From: Coriobacteriaceae bacterium
GTDB taxonomy: Bacteria > Actinomycetota > Coriobacteriia > Coriobacteriales > QAMH01
Length of the DNA stretch: 8,478 nucleotides
Direction: 5' to 3'
NCBI GenBank assembly: GCA_004553405.1
Contig: SFLO01000024.1
Location: forward strand, 1 to 8,478
In this document: positions 1-8,478 of the stretch, piece after piece
How the letters are laid out: each line of letters begins with the position of its first letter
How positions within the stretch are numbered: position 1 is the stretch's first letter
The notes under the pieces: model-generated
The model's input: only the letters and a program-made list of their open reading frames with translations
Told to the model about the DNA's origin: nothing
Database searches by the model: none
Translations under genes and position numbers: made by a program

Positions 1-1051
<1,051 letters not shown>

Positions 1052-1077
1052 GTTCTTCCCTTCTCGTTTGGCCCCGG
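1052..1077 (-). promoter_or_regulatory. dnaG-rpoD intercistronic gap with rpoD ribosome-binding site
   Basis: This 26-nt gap holds a purine-rich Shine-Dalgarno (GAGAAGGGAAG) ending a few bases before the rpoD GTG. It supports that GTG as the start. I see no hairpin with a T-tract and no room for a promoter here, so rpoD should be read on the dnaG transcript, on transcripts from inside dnaG, or on both. Confidence 0.7.
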
Positions 1078-2925
1078 TTACTCCCGGGAGCCGCGGCGCA
1101 GCTCAACGAGCTGCCGTTGAAGCCCGACGGTCTTCTCGAACAAGGCGTCTGCCTCTTCGGGAGGCAGGCTCGCCGTGTCCCTCATGCGGGCCTTTGCCTG
1201 GCGGATCTCACGCTCGAGGTCCCTCTCCCGCAGGCTCACCGCCAGCAGGCGGGCGCGAAGCTGGCCCTGCTCTCCCGGCTCAGCCTCGCTCATGGCGGCT
1301 GCCAAGAGCGCAGGGGCCTGCGGACACGCAGCTGCAGCAGCAGCGTAGGCCTGCGCAGGGGTTGCCTGCGCCCCGGCGCCCATCAAGGCGTCTGCCATAG
1401 CTTCTGCGCGGGGGTCCTCCCAGTGAATCTCCAAAAGGCTTTTGCCCAGCTTGCCGAGGAGCGCCGTGTCTGCCACGCAGAGGGAGAGCAGCTCGAACTC
1501 CATGCGGGAGTACTTGCGGCCTTCCTCGACGACCTTGGCAGCTGCGGTGTTCCGCGGCGGGACACCCTGCTCTGGATGAGGCACCGAATCTTCTTCGCGG
1601 CGGGCGACCGCAGGGGCCTTGAGCTCCTTAAGAGCATGGGATACTACAGTATATTCCAGGTTGAGCCTGTCGGCAATTGTGTTGACATAATCCGTGGCGA
1701 TCACAGAGCCGCGCACGGGGAGCAAGATCTTGAGGGCCTCCTCCATGGCGCGCGCCTTCAGGGCGGGCTTGGAGAGGTCGAAGCTGTCCAGCGTGCGGTT
1801 GACGGCAAAGTCGAGCAGCGGCTGCGCGCCGGCCACCTGCTCCTGCAGGGCCTCCGCGCCGCGCGCGCCCACGAACTCCGCCGGGTCCATGCCGTCTGGC
1901 AGCACGGTGACCTTGAGCTCGATGGGGTTGCGGCCGCTCTCGAGCGCAGAGCTCCAGTCGATGAACTCCGCGGCCCTCATGGCCGCCTTCTGGCCGGCGG
2001 CGTCCCCGTCGAAGAGGTAGACGATGCTCGATGCAAAGCGCCCCAGCAGCTTGACGTGCTGCGCGGTGAGCGCCGTGCCCAGGGTCGCCACGGCGTTGCG
2101 GATGCCGGCCTCGTGCAGGGCGATGACGTCTGTGTAGCCCTCGACCACGATGGCCGTGCCGCTGCTGACGATGGCGCTCTTGGCCTTGTGGATGCCGAAC
2201 ATGTTGGACGACTTGTGGAAGACCGGGGTTTCCGAGCTGTTGAGGTACTTGGGCTCGCCGCTGCCGATGACGCGCCCCCCGAAGGCGATGGTGCGGCCCT
2301 GGAGGTCGTGCACGGGGAACATCACCCTGTTGTAGAAGCGGTCGACCATGCGCCCGCCGTCGTTGACGAAGGCGAGGTTCGCCTGGACCATCTCATCGCG
2401 CGAGAAGCCCTTCGACTGCAGGTAGGCGCAGAGCCTGCCATGGCCGGGCGCGTAGCCCAGGCGCCAGTCCCTCGAGGGGCCCGAGCCAAAGCCGCGCGTG
2501 CCCAGGTAGCTGCGGGCGCTGGCCGCGCCGCTGTCCTTCGAGCGCATGAGCTGAGTGTGGAAGAAGTCCTCGGCGGCCTCGCAGGCATCCATGATGCGCT
2601 GGCGCTGGCCGCGGGGCATGCCGCCCTGCGACTCCTTGATCTCGATGTGGGCGCGGTCTGCCAGCTGGCGCACCGCCTCGGGGAACTCGAGCTTCTCGCG
2701 CTCCATGACGTAGCCGAAGACGTCCCCGCCCTTGCCGCAGCCGAAGCAGTGCCACAGCTGCGTGCCCGGGTCGATCTTGAAGCTGGGCGTCTTCTCGTTG
2801 TGGAAGGGGCAGCACCCCCAGAAGAGGCGCCCCTTCTGCTTGAGGACGACGGTCTCTGCCACCAGCTGCACGAGGTCCGTGGCCTCTCTCACGCGGCGGA
2901 TGTCGTCGTCTTCTATGCGGCCCAT
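1078..2925 (-). CDS. dnaG: DNA primase DnaG
   Basis: Synthesises RNA primers for chromosome replication on DNA unwound by the replicative helicase. It has 615 residues, close to actinobacterial primases and slightly longer than the E. coli enzyme. The N-terminal CHC2 zinc finger has ligands C39, H42, C60 and C63 ([11 protein letters not shown], then [10 protein letters not shown]). The RNA polymerase core includes the basic [12 protein letters not shown] (about 196-207) and PKYLNSSET (225-233). The TOPRIM metal site is intact, with E262 in VVEGYTDVI and D306/D308 in LFDGDAAG. The C-terminal part (about 450-615) is alanine-rich and divergent, as expected for the helicase-interacting domain. 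The ATG lies 6 nt after the truB-ribF stop. Its likely Shine-Dalgarno (GGGAG) sits about 12 nt upstream, inside the end of that gene, so translational coupling is probable. Codons around 1560-1695 are much richer in A/T than the rest of the gene and hold a promoter-like signal, listed separately. Confidence 0.98.
   Translation of the reverse strand: MGRIEDDDIRRVREATDLVQLVAETVVLKQKGRLFWGCCPFHNEKTPSFKIDPGTQLWHCFGCGKGGDVFGYVMEREKLEFPEAVRQLADRAHIEIKESQGGMPRGQRQRIMDACEAAEDFFHTQLMRSKDSGAASARSYLGTRGFGSGPSRDWRLGYAPGHGRLCAYLQSKGFSRDEMVQANLAFVNDGGRMVDRFYNRVMFPVHDLQGRTIAFGGRVIGSGEPKYLNSSETPVFHKSSNMFGIHKAKSAIVSSGTAIVVEGYTDVIALHEAGIRNAVATLGTALTAQHVKLLGRFASSIVYLFDGDAAGQKAAMRAAEFIDWSSALESGRNPIELKVTVLPDGMDPAEFVGARGAEALQEQVAGAQPLLDFAVNRTLDSFDLSKPALKARAMEEALKILLPVRGSVIATDYVNTIADRLNLEYTVVSHALKELKAPAVARREEDSVPHPEQGVPPRNTAAAKVVEEGRKYSRMEFELLSLCVADTALLGKLGKSLLEIHWEDPRAEAMADALMGAGAQATPAQAYAAAAAACPQAPALLAAAMSEAEPGEQGQLRARLLAVSLRERDLEREIRQAKARMRDTASLPPEEADALFEKTVGLQRQLVELRRGSRE
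1641..1652. repeat. 12-bp palindrome over the candidate -10 element
   Basis: ATACT-AC-AGTAT is a perfect inverted repeat of 5-nt arms around a 2-nt centre. It covers most of the predicted -10 hexamer and the predicted start site of the promoter inside dnaG. That placement would suit a repressor operator, but a short A/T palindrome can also arise by chance. I do not recognise the site as belonging to a specific regulator. Confidence 0.3.
1648..1676 (-). promoter_or_regulatory. Candidate sigma-70-type promoter inside dnaG, facing rpoD
   Basis: On the minus strand TTGCCG (1671-1676, 4/6 match to TTGACA) is followed after exactly 17 nt by TATACT (1648-1653, 5/6 match to TATAAT). Transcription would start near 1641-1644 and give rpoD a leader of about 590 nt through the 3' part of dnaG. 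The patch is conspicuously A/T-rich: the dnaG codons here include ATT, GAA, TAT, ACT, GTA, GTA, CAT, GCT and CTT, in a gene otherwise dominated by G/C-ending codons. Promoters for rpoD inside dnaG are known in E. coli, so the position makes biological sense. No transcription data are available, so this is a prediction. Confidence 0.5.
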
Positions 2926-2931
2926 GGCGGC

Positions 2932-4887
2932 TCAGCTCTCCCTTCGCCTCGAGGCGGCCAGCGGCGCGAGCTCGTCTCTCACCCACTGGATGTTGCCCAT
3001 CACGGTGCTGATGAGTTCCTCTTGGCTCTCGAACTTGATCTGGGGCCTCATCCAGTGGACGAGCTCCAGCTCGACGGGCTTGCCGTAGAGGTCACCGGAG
3101 AAATCGAGCAAGTGCGCCTCCACAGGAGAGGTGGCCTCCTCGAAGCTGCGGGCCACCCCCACGTTCACAGCTGCAGCATAGCAGCGGCCTGCGACAGTGC
3201 AGAAGCCCCCGTACACGCCCTCGCGCGGCATCATCACGTCTGCGCGGGGCTCGATGTTGGCCGTGGCAAAGCCCATGCCGCCGCCCTCGCCGCGCCCGTG
3301 CACCACGCTGCCGCGCAAGACGACGCGCGCCCCCAGGCGGCGGGCCGCGTCGACGTCTCCCGCCTCGAGCAGACGGCGGATGCGGGTGGCGCTCACAACC
3401 TCGCCCTCGATGCTCAGCAGGTCCTGGGGGCAGCAGTCCGCCCCCCTCGCCGCGCACCAGCGCGCGATGTCGTCGACCGTGCCCGCCGCCCTGCAGCCAA
3501 AGCGGAAGTCCGCTCCCACGTGAATGCCCTCTACTTCGAACAGCGCGCCCAGGCGGTCGAGAAAGGCCTCCGGCTCCACGGCGTAGTTCTCCTTGCTCGA
3601 GCGCATGGCGACGACCTCGGCAACCTGGCCGGGGGCGTAGGCGCGCAGCGCCGCCAGGCGCTCGTCGTTGCCCATGAGCTTGAAGCTGCCGGGCTCGCGC
3701 CCGAAGAACTCGTCTGGGTCGGTCTCGAAGGTGACGATGCTCGCCTTGACCCCGCGCGCGGCGGCATCCTCCAAGGCGGCGTCGATGAGATAGCGGTGGC
3801 CCTTGTGCACGCCGTCGAACACGCCGATGACGAGCACGCGCGGCTCGCGGCCGGCAGGCTGCGCGGTGCAGGGGTCCCACAGGATCAGCTCGCTGGCCGC
3901 GGACGGCTGGGCTGCGGCGACCCCACTCACGCCGCCGGGGATGACGAGCTCCGGCTTCGCCGTGCTGCCCACCTGCTTGTAGAGGGCCATAAGGCGGCCC
4001 TTGCTCGTGCAGGCGGTGAGGCCCTGCGGGAAGGCGCCCTTGAGCGCCCTGCCGTTGGCGACGTCTGCCAGCTCGTCCTCGCTCAGCTCGCGGCTGCGGC
4101 CCAGGCCCAGCAGGGCGACGGGATCCTCCCAGGGCAGCTCGGCACCGGCAGCCGCCAGCTCTCCCAGCTCCTCCAGGGTCACGGAGCCCCCCAGGCCCCT
4201 GCCCCCCACCTCGGTGCGGCGCAGGGCGCTCAGGTGCGCGCCGCAGCCCAGGCTCTGGCCCAGGTCGCGCGCAATGGAGCGGATGTAGGTGCCCTTGCTC
4301 ACCTCGAGGTCGACGTCCCAGTAGGGCAGCAGCGCCGTGAAGCGCCCGCCCTGACCGTCGTCGAGGTCCGCCTCCTCGAAGCCCGCCCCGATGAAGCGGG
4401 CGCGGTAGATGCTCACGCGGCGCGGCTCGAGCTCAAGCTCCCTGCCCTCGCGCGCCGCCTTGTAGGCAGTGACGCCGTTCTTCTTGATGGCGCTGTAGGC
4501 AGGGGGCAGCTGCATGGCCTCGCCCTCGATGCTGTCGAGCAGCTCCTGGGGGTCGATGCCGGCAAGGCCCGCCAGGCCCTCCCCCGGCGCCGTCTTGGTG
4601 TAGGCGGTGGTGATGCGGCCCTCGGCGTCGTCTGTGTCTGTGGCGGCACCGAAGACGATGCGCGCGGTATAGCGCTTGTCATGGCCGGTGAGATAGGCGG
4701 AAAGCCTCGTGGCAGCTCCCACGCACACGAGCATGAGCCCGGTGGCCATGGGGTCGAGGGTGCCGGCGTGCCCCACGCGGCGCTCGCCGGTGACGCGACG
4801 CACGGCGTTCACGACGTCGTGCGAGCTGATCCCCTTGGGCTTGTCCACGGCCAGGATGCCGCACAGGCCGCTCTCGCCGCGCTTCAT
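2932..4887 (-). CDS. Fused tRNA pseudouridine-55 synthase TruB / bifunctional riboflavin kinase-FAD synthetase RibF
   Basis: One 651-residue frame carries two complete enzymes. TruB (about 1-318) isomerises U55 in the tRNA T-loop. It shows the HAGTLDP loop with catalytic D45, Y73 in KRY, LPPAYSAIKK (127-136) and GTYIRSIARDLG (199-210) with the conserved Arg203, followed by a small PUA-like C-terminus. A linker rich in Ala/Pro (about 317-348) leads to RibF. Its adenylyltransferase domain has GVFDGVHKGH (355-364), VGADFRFG (457-464) and SATRIRRL (499-506). Its riboflavin kinase domain has HGRGEGGGMGFATAN (530-544) and VEAHLLDF with E590. Together RibF makes FMN and then FAD. The kinase motif reads ATAN where the family has PTAN, but the Thr and Asn are kept. 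No stop or convincing ribosome site separates the halves; the first in-frame start near the RibF domain, GTG at residue 351, lacks a Shine-Dalgarno. The ATG overlaps the upstream stop (ATGA) and follows GGGGAGG. Confidence 0.95.
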   Translation of the reverse strand: MKRGESGLCGILAVDKPKGISSHDVVNAVRRVTGERRVGHAGTLDPMATGLMLVCVGAATRLSAYLTGHDKRYTARIVFGAATDTDDAEGRITTAYTKTAPGEGLAGLAGIDPQELLDSIEGEAMQLPPAYSAIKKNGVTAYKAAREGRELELEPRRVSIYRARFIGAGFEEADLDDGQGGRFTALLPYWDVDLEVSKGTYIRSIARDLGQSLGCGAHLSALRRTEVGGRGLGGSVTLEELGELAAAGAELPWEDPVALLGLGRSRELSEDELADVANGRALKGAFPQGLTACTSKGRLMALYKQVGSTAKPELVIPGGVSGVAAAQPSAASELILWDPCTAQPAGREPRVLVIGVFDGVHKGHRYLIDAALEDAAARGVKASIVTFETDPDEFFGREPGSFKLMGNDERLAALRAYAPGQVAEVVAMRSSKENYAVEPEAFLDRLGALFEVEGIHVGADFRFGCRAAGTVDDIARWCAARGADCCPQDLLSIEGEVVSATRIRRLLEAGDVDAARRLGARVVLRGSVVHGRGEGGGMGFATANIEPRADVMMPREGVYGGFCTVAGRCYAAAVNVGVARSFEEATSPVEAHLLDFSGDLYGKPVELELVHWMRPQIKFESQEELISTVMGNIQWVRDELAPLAASRRRES

Positions 4888-4898
4888 CGAGCCTCCCC
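4884..4898 (-). promoter_or_regulatory. ATGA start/stop overlap and Shine-Dalgarno of truB-ribF
   Basis: The phosphoesterase TGA (4884-4886) shares bases with the truB-ribF ATG (4885-4887). A strong GGGGAGG (4892-4898) lies 4 nt upstream of the ATG. This is a classic translational coupling junction and fixes the start of the fusion protein. Confidence 0.8.
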
Positions 4899-5873
4899 GG
4901 GCTCCAGCCCAAAGGATTGCGCCACGCGGTCCACCACGGTTTGGACGGCCTCCTCCATGGGGCCGTAGAGCGTGAAGCCGCTTGCCGCGCGGTGACCGCC
5001 GCCATTCATGGTCTTGGCGACGGCCGCCACGTCGTGGTCGGTCTTGGAGCGGATGCTCCCGCGGATGTGGGTGCCCATGCCGCGCAGGATGACAGAGACC
5101 TCGGGGCCGTCGATCTGGCGCACGACGTCGGTGAGCTCCTCGCAGTCGTCCTTGGTGGCGCCCAGCTCAGCGAGGTCGGACTCGTCCATCCAGGACACGA
5201 CGAGCCTGCCCCCGCAGGCGAAGCGGGCGCGCTGGGCGACCCTCGACTCAAGCTGCAGCGCAGCCAGGCTCTTGCGCTGGTAGACCATCGAGGCCACCAG
5301 CGAGGGCTCCGCACCGGCGGCGACCATCTGGGCGGCCGCCTCGAAGGCACGCTGGTCTGCGTTCTGGAATCGGAAGGAGCCCGTGTCCGTGAGCAGCGCG
5401 GCATAGCAGCAGCGCGCCATGCCCGCGGAGGGCTGGACGCCCAGCTGGGGCAGCAGCTCCCACACGAGCACGCCCACCGCCGCCGCGTCGACGTCGATGT
5501 AGGCGAAATCGGCGATGTCCTCTGGGCCGGGATGGTGGTCGATCTTGACCGTCGCGCGCGCACGGGCGCGCACCGCCGCGGCGTCGTCCATGCGCGCGTC
5601 TTCGGGGACGTCGAGCATGACGAAGACATCGGGGTCCTCGCTGTACTCGGCTGCGGGCAGCAGCTGCTCGTAGCCGGGGAGGAAGTCGTAGACCTTGGGT
5701 TTCTCGGCCGTGGCCAAGAGGGGTGTTGCCGCCACCCCCAGGGACTGCAGTGCCTGGGCAAGCGCGAGAACGCTGCCCAGGCAGTCTCCGTCGGGGTTGC
5801 GGTGGCCGCAGAGGGCCACCGTGCGGGCTTCCTTGAGCAGGCTTACTGCTCCTGAGAAATCGAATCGAACCAC
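4884..5873 (-). CDS. nrnA: DHH/DHHA1 phosphoesterase, NrnA-like oligoribonuclease/pAp phosphatase
   Basis: Predicted cytoplasmic Mn2+-dependent phosphodiesterase that degrades nano-RNA (2-5 nt) and, in characterised NrnA proteins, dephosphorylates pAp. It may also act on linear or cyclic dinucleotides, which the sequence cannot resolve. It has 329 residues, normal for the family. The DHH domain has HRNPDGDCLGS (24-34), D88, the signature DHH at 112-114 (KIDHHPG) and D163 in LLTDTGSFRF. The DHHA1 domain has RGSIRSK (271-277) and GGGHRAASGF (291-300). There is no membrane segment, so it is not a GdpP-type protein. The GTG start at 5873 overlaps rbfA by 31 nt and has only a weak upstream ribosome site. 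A later GTG at codon 19 follows AAGGAAG, but it would leave only five residues before the catalytic His, too few for this family, so I keep the longer form. Position between rbfA and truB matches the Gram-positive nusA-infB cluster. Confidence 0.92.
   Translation of the reverse strand: MVRFDFSGAVSLLKEARTVALCGHRNPDGDCLGSVLALAQALQSLGVAATPLLATAEKPKVYDFLPGYEQLLPAAEYSEDPDVFVMLDVPEDARMDDAAAVRARARATVKIDHHPGPEDIADFAYIDVDAAAVGVLVWELLPQLGVQPSAGMARCCYAALLTDTGSFRFQNADQRAFEAAAQMVAAGAEPSLVASMVYQRKSLAALQLESRVAQRARFACGGRLVVSWMDESDLAELGATKDDCEELTDVVRQIDGPEVSVILRGMGTHIRGSIRSKTDHDVAAVAKTMNGGGHRAASGFTLYGPMEEAVQTVVDRVAQSFGLEPGEAR
5835..5851. repeat. Small inverted repeat at the rbfA stop codon
   Basis: On the coding strand GAGCAG-TAAGC-CTGCTC forms a 6-bp stem with a 5-nt loop containing the rbfA TAA. 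It lies about 22 nt inside the nrnA-like frame. There is no T-tract after it, so it is not an intrinsic terminator. It could slow ribosomes at the overlap or be incidental. Confidence 0.3.
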
Positions 5874-6208
5874 TTCTGCTCGCTTTCCAAGACGGCTGCG
5901 ATGTGCTCGGCGGTGTCAACGCTCTTGTCGATGCGGAACCTCAGCTCCGGGGTCACGCGCCAGCCGAGCTCCTTGCCCACCAGGGAGCGGATGCGCCCCT
6001 TGGCGGCCTCGAGGCCCTGCATGACCTCCTCGTAGCGCTCCTTGTCTGCAGAGACGAAGACGTCTGCGACAGAGCGGTCCTTGGAGACCTCGCACGCGGT
6101 GATGGTCACCATCTGCAGGCGCGGGTCGGAGATGTGGAACAAGACCACGCTCGCGATCTTGTCCCTGAGCGTCTCGTTGGCCTTGCGGGATGCGGGAGTC
6201 TGCTTCAT
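5843..6208 (-). CDS. rbfA: 30S ribosome-binding factor RbfA
   Basis: Small KH-like RNA-binding protein needed for late maturation of the 30S subunit and 16S rRNA 5'-end processing. It has 121 residues, the usual size. The N-terminal helix (SRKANETLRDKIASVV), the DPRLQMVTITACEVSKDRSVADVFVS core and the ELRFRIDKSVDTAEHI helix near the C-terminus are all typical of the family. The ATG is 9 nt after the infB stop and follows GGGAGG, whose first base is the last base of the infB TAG; reading from infB into rbfA is therefore likely coupled. The infB-rbfA pairing is very widely conserved. The 3' end overlaps the next gene by 31 nt. Confidence 0.96.
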   Translation of the reverse strand: MKQTPASRKANETLRDKIASVVLFHISDPRLQMVTITACEVSKDRSVADVFVSADKERYEEVMQGLEAAKGRIRSLVGKELGWRVTPELRFRIDKSVDTAEHIAAVLESEQKWFDSISQEQ

Positions 6209-6217
6209 GCCGCCTCC

Positions 6218-6218
<1 letters not shown>
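6209..6218 (-). promoter_or_regulatory. rbfA Shine-Dalgarno overlapping the infB stop
   Basis: GGGAGG (6213-6218) begins on the last base of the infB TAG and lies 4 nt before the rbfA ATG. It decides the rbfA start and leaves no space for a separate promoter or terminator. Confidence 0.75.

Positions 6219-8478
<2,260 letters not shown>

Noticed and set aside
1661..1691. Plus-strand promoter suggestion (TTGACA at 1682 and CATAAT at 1686)
   Set aside because: TTGACA has no -10 at proper spacing downstream. CATAAT has only TTGAGC at a 19-nt spacing upstream, and nothing real would be transcribed on that strand.
3840..3940. A separate internal start for RibF
   Set aside because: The only in-frame start near the domain boundary is a GTG at residue 351, with no Shine-Dalgarno before it, and it would begin almost at the nucleotide-binding motif.
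5835..5851. Intrinsic terminator between rbfA and the nrnA-like gene
   Set aside because: The stem is only 6 bp and has no following T-tract; the sequence continues as coding DNA of the next gene.
4917..5855. A 312-codon plus-strand frame opposite the nrnA-like gene
   Set aside because: In register with the sense codons and His/Leu/Gly-rich as expected for a mirrored GC-rich gene; no ribosome site or motif supports it.

Overview
This window is a dense stretch of core information-processing genes, all on the minus strand and read from right to left: infB (5' end off the right edge), rbfA, an nrnA-like DHH/DHHA1 phosphoesterase, a truB-ribF fusion, dnaG and rpoD (3' end off the left edge). The DNA is GC-rich with strongly G/C-biased third codon positions, which suggests a high-GC Gram-positive. 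The sigma factor carries [10 protein letters not shown] at region 3.2, the Firmicutes-like form rather than the SLDQTIGDEGD form of classical actinomycetes. That, with the gene order, makes a Coriobacteriia-type actinobacterium my best guess. No marker in the window proves it.

Layout from the right edge. infB (6218-8478) supplies translation initiation factor IF-2. rbfA (5843-6208) follows after 9 nt with a Shine-Dalgarno fused to the infB stop. The phosphoesterase gene (4884-5873) overlaps rbfA by 31 nt. The truB-ribF gene (2932-4887) overlaps it by an ATGA junction. dnaG (1078-2925) follows after 6 nt and rpoD (1-1051) after 26 nt. No intergenic space is large enough for a terminator or a conventional promoter, and no plus-strand gene is credible. 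The only candidate promoter lies inside dnaG, about 590 nt upstream of rpoD.

Functionally, two textbook clusters are joined end to end. One is the nusA-infB-rbfA-nrnA-truB-ribF cluster (translation initiation, 30S maturation, nano-RNA turnover, tRNA pseudouridylation, flavin cofactor synthesis). The other is the dnaG-rpoD half of the macromolecular synthesis operon (replication priming, housekeeping sigma). The usual rpsO after ribF and rpsU before dnaG are absent at the junction.

The region is mostly ordinary housekeeping. The points worth a second look are the single-polypeptide TruB-RibF fusion with altered riboflavin-kinase motifs, the AT-rich promoter-like patch inside dnaG with a palindrome over its -10, the joined operon, and a marked codon-pair preference for Ala-Asp.
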